64,000 nucleotides of DNA from an uncultured Lachnospiraceae bacterium (GCA_910578345.1 CAJTRA010000003.1:62001-126000); one strand, 5' to 3'; shown: positions 48,668 through 58,170, numbered from the stretch's first letter. Numbers and translations are program-made. The notes: generated by a model not told the origin, from the letters alone.

Positions 48668-50596
48668 TCAGATATCCAACTCTGCATCCTGTGCGTGTCT
48701 GTAAATAAATTCCTTGCGCGGCAGCACTTCGGTTCCCATCAGCATCTCCGTCACTTCTGTCGCCATCCGGGCATCCTCGATCTCCACCAGCTTCAATAAC
48801 CTTGTGTCCGGATCAAGCGTCGTCTCCCACAGCTGTTCCGCATCCATCTCCCCTAATCCTTTGTACCGCTGCAGGGTAAAAGGACCCTTGTGGCGTTTCC
48901 GGTATTTCTCCAGTGCCTTGTCGTCGTATAGATATTCCTCTTTTCCTTTCGAGGGCATGACTTTATACAGAGGCGGCATGGCAATATACACATGTCCCTC
49001 ATAAATCAACTCCGGCATAAACCGATAAAACAAAGTAAGGAGCAGCGTTGAAATATGTTCTCCGTCCACATCCGCATCGGCCATGATGATGATCTTATCA
49101 TAGCGCAGCTTATTGATATCAAAATCATTGCCGTAGCCTTCCGAGAAACCGCATCCAAAGGCATTGATCATTGTCTTGATCTCCGCATTGGCAAGAATCT
49201 TATCGATACTGGCCTTCTCTACATTCAGTATCTTACCGCGGATCGGCAGGATTGCCTGGAACATCCGGTTGCGCGCCGTCTTTGCGCTGCCGCCCGCAGA
49301 ATCTCCCTCCACGATGAAAATCTCACACTTAGAAGCGTCCTTGGACTCACAGTTGGCTAACTTGCCGTTGGAATCAAAAGAGAATTTCTGTTTGGTCAGT
49401 AGATTGGTCTTTGCTTTCTCTTCTGTCTTGCGGATCTTCGCCGCTTTCTCGGCACAGCCGATAATATTCTTTAACGTTTCCAGATTCCGGTCAAAGAAAC
49501 GCACGATCTCTTCGCCGGTCACTTTGCTCACGATCTTTGCGGCATCCTGGTTATCCAGCTTGGTTTTCGTCTGTCCTTCAAAGCGGGGATCCGGATGCTT
49601 GATTGATACCACGGCGGTCATACCGTTGCGCACATCGGCTCCGGTAAAGTTGACGTCCTTCTCTTTTAAGATATTCAGTCCTCTGGCGTAGGTATTGATC
49701 ACATTGGTAAACATGGTCTTAAACCCGGTCAGATGCGTGCCGCCTTCCGCGTTGTAGATATTGTTGCAAAAGCCCAGCACATTCTCATGAAATTCGTTCA
49801 CATACTGCAGCGCAACTTCGACCGTGATCCCTTCGGACTCTCCTTTATAGTAGATCACGTCATGAATGGCTTCTTTGGATTTATTCATATCCTTGATAAA
49901 ACCAATGATGCCTTCCGGCTCGTGGTATTCGATCCGTTCCACTTCTTCCCTGCGCCTGTCCTCGTAGATAATCGTCAACGCCGGATTCAGATAAGCAGTC
50001 TCATGCAGACGGCTCTTGACCTCATCCTCCTTGAAACGGGTCCTGTCGAAGATCGTGTCATCCGGCAGGAAATTGATGGTCGTGCCAGATTCTTTCGTCT
50101 TTCCCACCACGGGCAGGAGGCCATCCTGTAATTCCATCGTTGGGATCCCCCGCTCATAATGGTCTTCGTAAATATATCCTCCGGTCTTCACCGTCACATG
50201 CATGTGCGCTGACAGCGCATTTACAACGGAAGATCCTACGCCGTGCAGTCCGCCGCTTGTCTTGTAAGCGTCATTGTCGAATTTCCCTCCTGCATGAAGC
50301 GTAGTGAAGACCAGGCGTTCTGCGCTGATGCCCTTTTCGTGCATTCCTACCGGAATGCCGCGGCCATTGTCCGAAACAGTCGCAGATCCGTCTGCTTCCA
50401 GCGTCACATGTATGGTAGAACAGAATCCTGCCAGATGCTCGTCTACTGCATTATCCATAATCTCATAGATTAAATGATTTAATCCCTTGGTGGAGACACT
50501 GCCGATATACATCCCCGGCCGCACCCGTACTGCTTCCAGTCCTTCCAGGACAGTGATACTGGAAGCATCATAATTATTTGCTGTATTCTTTGCCAT
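48668..50596 (-). CDS. parE: DNA topoisomerase IV subunit B (ParE-type)
   Basis: 642 residues. The GHKL ATPase domain shows RPGMYIGS, IMDNAVDEH, VSDNGRGIPVG and GGLHGVGSSVVNA; the TOPRIM domain has IFIVEGDSAGGSAK and IIMADADVDGEHI with metal ligands, and the C-terminal part RYKGLGEMDAEQLWE. Co-location with the ParC-type gene supports topoisomerase IV. GAGGTG precedes the start. Confidence 0.88.
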   Translation of the reverse strand: MAKNTANNYDASSITVLEGLEAVRVRPGMYIGSVSTKGLNHLIYEIMDNAVDEHLAGFCSTIHVTLEADGSATVSDNGRGIPVGMHEKGISAERLVFTTLHAGGKFDNDAYKTSGGLHGVGSSVVNALSAHMHVTVKTGGYIYEDHYERGIPTMELQDGLLPVVGKTKESGTTINFLPDDTIFDRTRFKEDEVKSRLHETAYLNPALTIIYEDRRREEVERIEYHEPEGIIGFIKDMNKSKEAIHDVIYYKGESEGITVEVALQYVNEFHENVLGFCNNIYNAEGGTHLTGFKTMFTNVINTYARGLNILKEKDVNFTGADVRNGMTAVVSIKHPDPRFEGQTKTKLDNQDAAKIVSKVTGEEIVRFFDRNLETLKNIIGCAEKAAKIRKTEEKAKTNLLTKQKFSFDSNGKLANCESKDASKCEIFIVEGDSAGGSAKTARNRMFQAILPIRGKILNVEKASIDKILANAEIKTMINAFGCGFSEGYGNDFDINKLRYDKIIIMADADVDGEHISTLLLTLFYRFMPELIYEGHVYIAMPPLYKVMPSKGKEEYLYDDKALEKYRKRHKGPFTLQRYKGLGEMDAEQLWETTLDPDTRLLKLVEIEDARMATEVTEMLMGTEVLPRKEFIYRHAQDAELDI

Positions 50597-50625
50597 ATTG
50601 TCACACCTCTTGTTGCTTGTTATCC

Positions 50626-52821
50626 TTAACCGCCATACTGGATCATCTCTTCCGGCAGATAGTTCCTGATCATCTCTTCCAGCTTCTTATAATCAATCGG
50701 CTTGGACAGATAGTCCGTAAAGCCCTCCTGCAGATATTCTTCTCTCGCACCGGTAACTGCGTTTGCCGTCATGGCAATGACCACCGGAGCCTTCTGTCCG
50801 AAACGCTCTGTCTGTTTCATGCGGTGCAGCGTATCAATGCCATCCATCACCGGCATCATATGGTCCAGCAGAATGATATCATAATCATTCTGCTCGAATT
50901 TATCCAGACATTCCTGTCCGCCTGTGGCAGAATCAAACTGTACTTTCAGCCTCTTTAATAAGCCTCTGGCCACAGTGATATTGACCCGGTTGTCGTCCAC
51001 CACCAGAATTTTAGCCTGTGGTGCGGTGAATTTCTCACGGGACCGTTCATGTTCTGCTACCCGCCGCAGCCTTTCTTTGTAGTCTCCCAGAAGATCCGGT
51101 CCAACCACTCTTTGTGGAATGGTGAAAGCAAAAACACTGCCCTTGCCATAGACGCTCTCGACGCTCAGTCTGCCGTTCATCCGATCAATCAGATTCTTCG
51201 TGATGCTTAACCCCAGTCCAGTCCCTTCGATCTTCTCATTCTTCGATCGGTCCAGTCTGACAAATGGATCAAAAAGAATCTGCAATTTATCTTCTTCAAT
51301 TCCGATTCCGGTATCTGCCACCGCGATCTGCAGATCAATCGTGTTCTTATCCTTATCTGTAAAGTCAATCCGGAGAGTAACCTGGCCCTCTCTGGTATAT
51401 TTGATTGAATTGGTCAGAAAATTGATGATGCACTGTTTGATCCGCTGTTCATCTCCGTAGAGCGCTTCCGGTAGCATAGGATCTGCCTGGATGTGCAGGG
51501 CGAGACTGTTCTCTTCTGCACGCATGGTCATCATATTCTCGATATCGATCAACATCTTACCAAGATGGTAGTCCTTTTCTTCAATCTCCATCTGGCCGGA
51601 TTCTATCTTGGAAAGATCCAGGATATCGTTGATGATGGAGAGCAAGATCCTGCCCGCATTCTGGATATTCAGGGCGTAATCCCTGATCAGATCAGAATTG
51701 CTTTCCCGCAGGATCATCTCATTCATTCCCAGGACCGCGTTGATCGGGGTCCGTATCTCATGGGACATATGGGCAAGGAAAATACTCTTGGCTTCGTTGG
51801 CACGTTCTGCCTCTTCCTTCAGGTTGATCAACTGCTCTGTGTACAGATGACTCTCCGTCCGATCACTGATCCGGTAGATCACTCCGGCCCGTCTTCTGTT
51901 ATCATCGAAAAGATCCACGGATTCCCATTGATAATAACGTTCTTTCTGAATAAATCCTTCTCTGTTTTCCTCCAGGAATCGAAAAACATTCTCTTCGACC
52001 ATCAGACGGTTCTTCCAGTCAATACCCGGAAAAATTCTGGCGCTCTCTTGGTTGGAGTAAATAATCTCTCCGTGCTGGTCTGTCACCAGAATCCCTTCTT
52101 TGATATTGTCAATCACTCTGTCTTTGGCGCTTTTGACCGTATCGAACAGACGGTACTTATACATGACGAACACCAACAGGGATTCTGTAATGACCATGGA
52201 CATAGGGTAAGGGTCATAATATCCAAACAGACCTGCCATTCTCATCAGCCAGAGACAGATCGGATTTAAGGATGCAACACAGAGCAAAATCTGTTCCGGC
52301 CGCCGCTCTCCTCTATGCTCCAGAGCCGACTGCAGCACGAGGAACGTGATGAAAAGCCCCAGAACCATTGTCGTTAAAATCCACCAGTAGTAGGCCGGTC
52401 CTGGAACAATGGACCAGAGAGCGTGTCCGTTCTGTGTAACCTTATCGATTCTTCGGTAGAAGATCGTATGATGCTCAATGGTAAATACAAGGATTAGAAT
52501 GATCAGATGGTCAACCGCATAAAACCACTGGATCAGTCTGACGTGCCAGTCCTTCATGTGCGTGCTGTACAGGCATGTAAAAAACAGGAAACTGAGCATT
52601 CCCATCGTCGTACCAATATATTCGATCTTGATCGAAAGGCGCGCCGCTTCCTCGCTGACGCTCTGCAGTTCCAGAAAATAACCGGTCATGTCCAAGAAGG
52701 TGCACATTGTTCCGACAAGCAGGATCTTCTGCTGCACAGACGGTTTCGCCATACCGACAAGCAGGATCATGACAAAACAGACCGCCACCCCTATTCCATG
52801 GATAAAGATGATTGCTTCCAT
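50626..52821 (-). CDS. Hybrid sensor histidine kinase/response regulator
   Basis: 731 residues from ATG 52821; an ATG at 52833 is an alternative and neither has a strong ribosome binding site. Domains: an N-terminal seven-helix membrane module (about 1-225, histidine-kinase-type 7TM), a PAS domain (about 230-320), HisKA with AHMSHEIRTPINAVLG (phosphorylated His about 350), HATPase with DTGIGIEEDKL and GTGLGLSI, and a receiver domain with IILLDHMMPVMDG (Asp about 660). There is no DNA-binding output domain and no partner regulator nearby, so downstream effect is unknown. Confidence 0.92.
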   Translation of the reverse strand: MEAIIFIHGIGVAVCFVMILLVGMAKPSVQQKILLVGTMCTFLDMTGYFLELQSVSEEAARLSIKIEYIGTTMGMLSFLFFTCLYSTHMKDWHVRLIQWFYAVDHLIILILVFTIEHHTIFYRRIDKVTQNGHALWSIVPGPAYYWWILTTMVLGLFITFLVLQSALEHRGERRPEQILLCVASLNPICLWLMRMAGLFGYYDPYPMSMVITESLLVFVMYKYRLFDTVKSAKDRVIDNIKEGILVTDQHGEIIYSNQESARIFPGIDWKNRLMVEENVFRFLEENREGFIQKERYYQWESVDLFDDNRRRAGVIYRISDRTESHLYTEQLINLKEEAERANEAKSIFLAHMSHEIRTPINAVLGMNEMILRESNSDLIRDYALNIQNAGRILLSIINDILDLSKIESGQMEIEEKDYHLGKMLIDIENMMTMRAEENSLALHIQADPMLPEALYGDEQRIKQCIINFLTNSIKYTREGQVTLRIDFTDKDKNTIDLQIAVADTGIGIEEDKLQILFDPFVRLDRSKNEKIEGTGLGLSITKNLIDRMNGRLSVESVYGKGSVFAFTIPQRVVGPDLLGDYKERLRRVAEHERSREKFTAPQAKILVVDDNRVNITVARGLLKRLKVQFDSATGGQECLDKFEQNDYDIILLDHMMPVMDGIDTLHRMKQTERFGQKAPVVIAMTANAVTGAREEYLQEGFTDYLSKPIDYKKLEEMIRNYLPEEMIQYGG

Positions 52822-52888
52822 AAGAAACCCCATAAGAAATCTATTACAACAGTACCATTATAGCGGACAGAACCGCCGGAAACAAGTT

Positions 52889-53644
52889 CTATCTATACTT
52901 CTCGTCCACTTCATACAAATATTCTCTGCCGCGCTTTCCGGCGCGTGTAAGAAGCTGCATGTAAGTCAGCAGGGGAAGCGTCGCCGACGACAGGTCTCTG
53001 GTGATCTTAGCCGCCTGTGCAAATTCCTTCACGGTAAAAGGCTCCTCCAGCTCATAAGGCACAAGCTGCAGGAAATCTTCGGCGCATTCGATCCGTATCT
53101 CGTCGAAAATCGTAAGAGGCATTCTGTCATACCGGTGAGAGCCCCGCTTCCTGTTTTTGCTCCAGCCATCCAACAATCTATATTCATCCAGGTCCAGAAG
53201 CGGAAAGGCAAAGGATAGGTTCGGATGTAAAAGAAACTGCTTGATCTTATACAGCTCCGGGAAAGCGTGATATACATTGCCTGTGACCGGCGACTTATGT
53301 CTCTTAGACAACGCACCCGTCTTTTCTTCCATCCATATGAGCCACTTGTGATGGGGAATGGGGTAGACGACAGTTACCGGATACAATGGCAAATAAGCCT
53401 CCAACTTAGGCCGCAGTTTGTTGAAATTCCCATTCTGAATCTCTATGATGCGCTTTCCGGTGTAAATATCTGCGATATATCCCTCGATCGGCACTTCATG
53501 ATAATCTTCGTCCGGTTCGTAATACAGTTTCATCACCGCATGGACTGTCTTCTCCTGCAGTGTTCCGAAGCCATGCGGATCGTTCTGTTTTAAAAGTACT
53601 TTGTGTTTCGCCTGTTCAAATGCCTCTTGATTCCATGTTTCCAC
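52889..53644 (-). CDS. Unknown protein with possible PD-(D/E)xK nuclease fold
   Basis: 251 residues from GTG 53644 (METWNQEAF as translated), chosen for AAGGA upstream; an ATG 66 bases further out overlaps the promoter. At about 55-80 the sequence EGYIADIYTGKRIIEIQNGNF, read as GYIADIYTGKRIIEIQNG, resembles a nuclease core strand pair with Asp and E-I-Q in the place of the usual (D/E)xK. The C-terminal 100 residues are helical with a winged-helix look (EPFTVKEFAQAAKITRD, YLYEVDEKYR). It might act on DNA; this is inference. A LexA-box-like sequence overlaps its promoter. Confidence 0.75.
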   Translation of the reverse strand: METWNQEAFEQAKHKVLLKQNDPHGFGTLQEKTVHAVMKLYYEPDEDYHEVPIEGYIADIYTGKRIIEIQNGNFNKLRPKLEAYLPLYPVTVVYPIPHHKWLIWMEEKTGALSKRHKSPVTGNVYHAFPELYKIKQFLLHPNLSFAFPLLDLDEYRLLDGWSKNRKRGSHRYDRMPLTIFDEIRIECAEDFLQLVPYELEEPFTVKEFAQAAKITRDLSSATLPLLTYMQLLTRAGKRGREYLYEVDEKYR

Positions 53645-53681
53645 GACGATTATTCCTTGTCCATGCTTTTTGTATTTGTAT

Positions 53682-53710
53682 AGTATAACAGAAAACCCAA
53701 TTTCGAACAA
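53682..53710 (-). promoter_or_regulatory. Promoter of the 52889 gene inside a terminator hairpin
   Basis: Minus-strand TTGTTC (53705-53710), a 17-base spacer and TATACT (53682-53687). The -35 lies in one arm of the hairpin at 53692-53734 and shares bases with a LexA-box-like sequence. Confidence 0.55.
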
Positions 53711-53734
53711 GTGTTTTGTTCAAAATTGGGTTTT
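53692..53734 (-). terminator. Long hairpin terminator downstream of the 53751 gene
   Basis: AAAACCCAATTTCGAACAA (53692-53710) and TTGTTCAAAATTGGGTTTT (53716-53734) pair at 18 of 19 positions with a five-base loop; minus-strand transcription ends in TTTTCTGTT. It stops the upstream gene's transcript while the same DNA carries the next gene's -35 element. Confidence 0.8.
53704..53717. promoter_or_regulatory. Candidate LexA (SOS) box
   Basis: CGAACAAGTGTTTT resembles the Gram-positive SOS box CGAACRNRYGTTYC, with GAAC-AAGT-GTTT one base from GAAC-N4-GTTC. It resembles boxes beside lexA at 13572 and 13658. Because the same bases form a hairpin, the match may be partly coincidental. Confidence 0.35.
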
Positions 53735-53750
53735 ACCAGAGTCGCCGCCG

Positions 53751-54485
53751 CTATAATTTCCGCACATTCCTGTCACCATGCAGTATACGCTCCTGATCTG
53801 AGGCGCTCAGTGACGTGAGTCTGCCGGTCCGGTCATAGTAGGTAAGCAGGGAAGAATTCCTGGCGATCGTCCGGCTGCCGTTTTCCGTCAGCAGACTGAT
53901 CACCTGCTCCAAATTACCGGAACGCAGATATTTCTGGATCTCTTTGTCGCGATCGTCTCTGCCGGACAGCAGTTGATCGATCCGTTCTGTCTGGGGGTTA
54001 TCGGATGCTTTCTCAGATACTGGTGTTGATTCTGAAGAATTCATCTCCAGATATTCTTCCGACAGCCGTTCTGTTTCCTCCACGGGAACTTCTTCTGCGG
54101 AAACCAGCTCATCTTCCACAACAGGATCATTCCAGATTCTGTCTAACAGCCCTTTACATGACTGAACGAATGCCGCAAACCATGTACGGACTGTCGTGAT
54201 CAGGTCAAAAAGGGGACTCTGATTCGTGCCAGAATCTTTTTCCTGCCCCGTTCCTGACAGTTCCAGCTTAACGCCGCTTTGTACGACGGTCCGTGGTCTG
54301 TTCCCGGAAAGATTTTTATTCAGATCTTCTGCGATCTTATCCTGCTTCTCGTCATCTTCCTTTTTATCATCTGTGCGCTGATAATCCAGGCTGAATTTCT
54401 CGCCGTTACTCATCGTGTCTGCCGTGGTCGGCATATTTAATTTTCTGTAATCGTAGTAATCGTTATCACTTACTCTGTTGATCAT
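53751..54485 (-). CDS. Unknown hydrophilic protein
   Basis: 244 residues, charged and mostly disordered-looking: Asp/Lys-rich (about 35-55), Ser/Thr/Glu-rich (about 125-165), with a weak hydrophobic patch at about 93-115 (FDLITTVRTWFAAFVQS) that is too short and broken for a sure membrane helix. The C-terminal 80 residues look folded (IQKYLRSGNLEQVISLLTENG). No signal peptide, no recognised family. Its gene is followed by a strong hairpin terminator. The start has a weak ribosome binding site. Confidence 0.65.
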   Translation of the reverse strand: MINRVSDNDYYDYRKLNMPTTADTMSNGEKFSLDYQRTDDKKEDDEKQDKIAEDLNKNLSGNRPRTVVQSGVKLELSGTGQEKDSGTNQSPLFDLITTVRTWFAAFVQSCKGLLDRIWNDPVVEDELVSAEEVPVEETERLSEEYLEMNSSESTPVSEKASDNPQTERIDQLLSGRDDRDKEIQKYLRSGNLEQVISLLTENGSRTIARNSSLLTYYDRTGRLTSLSASDQERILHGDRNVRKL

Positions 54486-54605
54486 CGTATCTTTCTTTCT
54501 GTGGCAGAATCGTTAACTCTCTCTGTTTTGATATCGTTGACTATAGTATATCTTTTTCCGTCACTGAAAGCAACTACTATCCAACAAGGTTACCGCTCAG
54601 CACTG

Positions 54606-55352
54606 TCAGGAGTCAAGCGCCGTTTCGATCTCTTCCATAATATGGATTAGGTCCCGGATATTTCCCTTTTCGGCGATCCTCTTTCGCAGTTCTTCCAGGA
54701 CTCTGTAATATCCTGCCTTGTCCGGCACCAGACCATCCAGGATGCCGGGATACTGTTCGTGCAGATTGTTAAGCAGCGTCTTCACGATCTGTTTGTTCAA
54801 CAGACTGCCGTAATTTTCCCGGCAGAGTCTGACGGTCTCATCTATGACTGCATGATATGTCTGCAGATCCGCGTTCTCAAATGTCTTTTGCAGTAATATC
54901 CGATCATAGGACAGAATGCGTACTTCCGTATCCTGAAGACATTCTTCGTCCAGGATCCTGAGAATGGGAAGAAGCATTCCTGTCTCGGCGGCCAGTCTTT
55001 TCCGGCATTGATCCAGATAGTCTGTCTTCAGACCGTCTGTAAAACAAGTGACCAATCCATATCCGATCTCGATGCGAAGCGGCTCTGCGATCAGATTCTG
55101 TCTGATCTCACGCTGGATTGCGAAATCTTCTCTCTCACAAAAAGGTTCCGCCTCAAGGCCAAACAGCGTATCAGCGCGAACTTCCAGGACTCTGCAGATC
55201 TCGGCGGCCAGTGTGATATCCGGAAGGCTGTTCCCGCGTTCCCATTTGCTCACCGCCTGCGGCGTTACACCCAGCCGCAATGCAAACTCATCCTGTGTCA
55301 TGTTCCGCTCTCTTCGGAATTTACTGATGTTTTCTCCTAGTTGTTGTTGCAT
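54606..55352 (-). CDS. XRE-family transcriptional regulator
   Basis: 248 residues from ATG 55352, with GGAGG upstream. An N-terminal helix-turn-helix (about 5-60: ISKFRRERNMTQDEFALRLGVTPQAVSKWERG, read as RNMTQDEFALRLGVT and QAVSKWERGNSLPD) is followed by about 185 helical residues without a known domain. It diverges from the sugar O-acetyltransferase gene, and a palindromic GATTTAATCAAATC (55375-55388) lies 22 bp before its start, a possible operator. Confidence 0.88.
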   Translation of the reverse strand: MQQQLGENISKFRRERNMTQDEFALRLGVTPQAVSKWERGNSLPDITLAAEICRVLEVRADTLFGLEAEPFCEREDFAIQREIRQNLIAEPLRIEIGYGLVTCFTDGLKTDYLDQCRKRLAAETGMLLPILRILDEECLQDTEVRILSYDRILLQKTFENADLQTYHAVIDETVRLCRENYGSLLNKQIVKTLLNNLHEQYPGILDGLVPDKAGYYRVLEELRKRIAEKGNIRDLIHIMEEIETALDS

Positions 55353-55460
55353 ATCATGTTCCTCCTCTATCCTTGATTTAATCAAATCATATCTCAGAAA
55401 TGCTGTTCTGTAAAACAACTGCCTGTTGGCATGCCGCACAACCGTGCAGCGTACCACATC

Positions 55461-55489
55461 TTGTCAAAGAGATCGATCCATTATATAAT
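55461..55489 (+). promoter_or_regulatory. Promoter of the sugar O-acetyltransferase gene
   Basis: TTGTCA (55461-55466), a 17-base spacer and TATAAT (55484-55489), 68 bp before the start at 55558. Confidence 0.75.
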
Positions 55490-55557
55490 CCATTATAATA
55501 ACTGTCCTTATGTGAGAAAAATGTTTCTTTTAGTGGAAATCTTAAGGAGATCATGCT

Positions 55558-56175
55558 ATGAGCGAACCTGGAAATGAACTGGATAAATGTATGGCGGGAA
55601 AATGGTATGACTGCCATAATGAGATTTTTCTGGCATATAAGACTCAGGCGAGAAAACTTCTGAAAGAATATCATGCGCTTGCCTATGAGCAAAAAGAAGA
55701 GAAAAGGAAGATTTTGGAGCAGTTATTCGGTCAGATTGGCACGAATGTCTCTGTCGGCCAGCCTTTCCACTGCGATTATGGACGTAATATCACCATCGGC
55801 AGCAACGTCTCCGTCAATATGAACTGTACCTTTGTAGACTGTAATCGAATCACCATCGGGGATAACGTGCTGATTGCATCCAATGTACAGCTCTATACGG
55901 CTGCCCACCCCGTGGAGCTTTCAGAAAGACTGACCCCGGACTTTGATCCTGCATCCGGCCAGTATTTCTGCAGGACTTACGCCCGGCCGATCAAGATCGG
56001 AAACGGCTGCTGGCTGGGCGGCGGCGTGATCGTGCTTCCCGGCGTGACCATAGGAGACGGCTCCGTGATCGGCGCGGGAAGCGTCGTGACCAAAGATATC
56101 CCGGACAATTCGCTGGCCGTTGGAAATCCTTGCCGTGTGATCCGACAGATCAATGCGCATCAGGCTTCTGATTAA
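55558..56175 (+). CDS. Maltose/galactoside O-acetyltransferase-type enzyme
   Basis: 205 residues. A helical N-terminal maltose-acetyltransferase domain (KCMAGKWYDCHNEIF, about 10-55) precedes a left-handed beta helix of hexapeptide repeats (about 60-195: NITIGSNVSVN, RITIGDNVLIASNVQL), with catalytic His in YTAAHPVEL and the C-terminal IGAGSVVTKDIPDNSLAVGNP. Enzymes of this type acetylate maltose, galactosides or other hexoses from acetyl-CoA. AAGGAG precedes the start. Its 3' end overlaps leuD by 26 bases on the opposite strand. Confidence 0.9.
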   Translation: MSEPGNELDKCMAGKWYDCHNEIFLAYKTQARKLLKEYHALAYEQKEEKRKILEQLFGQIGTNVSVGQPFHCDYGRNITIGSNVSVNMNCTFVDCNRITIGDNVLIASNVQLYTAAHPVELSERLTPDFDPASGQYFCRTYARPIKIGNGCWLGGGVIVLPGVTIGDGSVIGAGSVVTKDIPDNSLAVGNPCRVIRQINAHQASD

Positions 56176-56650
56176 TATAATTCACAAGCCCTTCTGCAGC
56201 AATGATCTTCTGCATAAACTCTGGAAATGCCTGTCCTTTATAGGAAACGCCCCTGGTGACATCCGTGATTATGCCGGTGTCGAAATTCACCTCCACAGTA
56301 TCGCCCGCCTCGATCGCCTGTGCGGCTTCCGGACACTCAATAATGGGCAGACCGATATTGATCGCATTCCGATAGAAAATCCTCGCAAAGGTTTCCGCGA
56401 TGACGCAGCTTATTCCGGCTGCTTTGATGGCGATCGGCGCGTGCTCCCTCGAAGAACCGCATCCAAAATTCTTCGTCGCGACAATGATATCTCCCTTGCT
56501 GACGTTATGAATAAACTCCTTATCGATATCCTCCATACAATGAGTTGCCAGTTCCGCCGGATCGGAAGAATTTAAATACCGCGCCGGAATAATGACATCT
56601 GTATCTACATTGTCTCCATATTTAAAAACAGTCCCTTTTGCTGCCTGCAT
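56150..56650 (-). CDS. leuD: 3-isopropylmalate dehydratase small subunit
   Basis: 166 residues with the swivel-domain motifs KYGDNVDTDVIIPARYL and NFGCGSSREHAPIAIK, the latter contacting substrate. With LeuC it isomerises 2- to 3-isopropylmalate in leucine synthesis. AGAGG precedes the start. It follows leuC after 113 bp; leuA and leuB are not in the window. The short DUF-free length is typical of the archaeal/clostridial form. Confidence 0.95.
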   Translation of the reverse strand: MQAAKGTVFKYGDNVDTDVIIPARYLNSSDPAELATHCMEDIDKEFIHNVSKGDIIVATKNFGCGSSREHAPIAIKAAGISCVIAETFARIFYRNAINIGLPIIECPEAAQAIEAGDTVEVNFDTGIITDVTRGVSYKGQAFPEFMQKIIAAEGLVNYINQKPDAH

Positions 56651-56763
56651 GTTTATACCTCTCTCCCTATTCTATTCTGATTTCCTGTGCAGTTCTATGC
56701 CGCCATGCCAGAACACTTGACTGCCAGAACTGCTGCTTTGTCGTGACAGACGGTTCTGACCTC

Positions 56764-58029
56764 TTATGAAAGTCTGCACGGGCATGAGATCTTACCGGCG
56801 ACTGCACTTGCCGCGGCAACCGCCGGACTTGCCAGATAAATCTCTGAGTCCACATGTCCCATACGCCCTACAAAGTTGCGGTTGGTCGTGGATACACACC
56901 GCTCCCCTTCCGCAAGAATTCCCATATAGCCGCCCAAACAGGGGCCGCAGGTAGGCGTGCTCACAATGGCGCCCGCCTCGATAAAGATCTTCAGAAGTCC
57001 CTCTTCCATAGCCTGCAGATAGATGGCCTGTGTTGCCGGGATCACAATACAGCGCATTCCGGGCGCCACATGTCTTCCGTTAAGAACCTGGGCCGCGATT
57101 CTTAAATCATTCAATCTCCCGTTGGTACAGGAGCCGATCACTACCTGATCGATCGCGATCTCTTCTGTGATCTCGTCGATCGTTTTCGTATTCTCCGGGA
57201 GATGCGGGAATGCGATTGTCGGCTGCAGGCTGCTTAAATCGATCGTATACTCTTCCTCATATACCGCATCTTCATCTGCTTCATAGATCCGGTAAGGTTT
57301 CGTGGAATGTTCCTTCATATAGGCAACCGCCAGTTCATCCACCGGAAAAATACCGTTTTTACCGCCTGCTTCAATGGCCATGTTGGCAATGGTAAAGCGG
57401 TCATCCATGGACAGATTCCGGATACCTTCCCCAACGAACTCCATAGACTTGTACAGTGCGCCGTCCACACCGATCATACCGATGATATGTAAGATCACAT
57501 CTTTACCGCTCACCCACGCGGCAGGCTTACCTACCAGACGGAATCTGATCGCGGACGGTACTTTGAACCAGGCTTTGCCGGTAGCCATGCCAGCCGCCAT
57601 ATCGGTACTGCCAACCCCTGTGGAAAACGCGCCAAGCGCGCCATAAGTGCAGGTATGGGAGTCTGCGCCGATGATCACATCGCCTGCCACTGTCAATCCC
57701 TTTTCCGGCAGCAATGCATGCTCGATGCCCATCTCCCCCACTTCGAAATAATTCGTAATCTCATTGCGTCTTGCAAATTCTCTCACACATTTGCAGTGCT
57801 GTGCCGATTTAATATCTTTGTTCGGCACAAAATGATCCGGCACCAACGCAATCTTATCCTTGTGGAACACCCCGTCCACATTCATTTTCTCCATTTCCTT
57901 GATAGCGACCGGACTGGTAATATCATTTCCCAGGACAAGATCCAACTCTGCTTCGATCAACTGCCCTGCCTCCACGTGATCCAGTCCTGCATGCGCCGCC
58001 AGAATTTTCTGTGTCATTGTCATTCCCAT
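56764..58029 (-). CDS. leuC: 3-isopropylmalate dehydratase large subunit
   Basis: 421 residues from ATG 58029, with AAGGAGG upstream. The 4Fe-4S ligands are Cys in VVIGSCTNGR (about 300) and two in TPTCGPCLGG (about 360), and the catalytic region GADSHTCTYGALG is intact. This is the short clostridial/archaeal-type LeuC. It is divergent from a LysR regulator, which probably controls leuCD. Confidence 0.96.
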   Translation of the reverse strand: MGMTMTQKILAAHAGLDHVEAGQLIEAELDLVLGNDITSPVAIKEMEKMNVDGVFHKDKIALVPDHFVPNKDIKSAQHCKCVREFARRNEITNYFEVGEMGIEHALLPEKGLTVAGDVIIGADSHTCTYGALGAFSTGVGSTDMAAGMATGKAWFKVPSAIRFRLVGKPAAWVSGKDVILHIIGMIGVDGALYKSMEFVGEGIRNLSMDDRFTIANMAIEAGGKNGIFPVDELAVAYMKEHSTKPYRIYEADEDAVYEEEYTIDLSSLQPTIAFPHLPENTKTIDEITEEIAIDQVVIGSCTNGRLNDLRIAAQVLNGRHVAPGMRCIVIPATQAIYLQAMEEGLLKIFIEAGAIVSTPTCGPCLGGYMGILAEGERCVSTTNRNFVGRMGHVDSEIYLASPAVAAASAVAGKISCPCRLS

Positions 58030-58170
58030 ATGATCAACTTCCTCCTTCAAACCTGTCAAACTGTAATTAGTATAACGTATTTGGAAGGATTGTTCTAATA
58101 TTTATTTTTTATATTTACTATTCTTTTAAGTTATAATATTATATTGTATTATAAAAAGGAGCTCCCGGAT

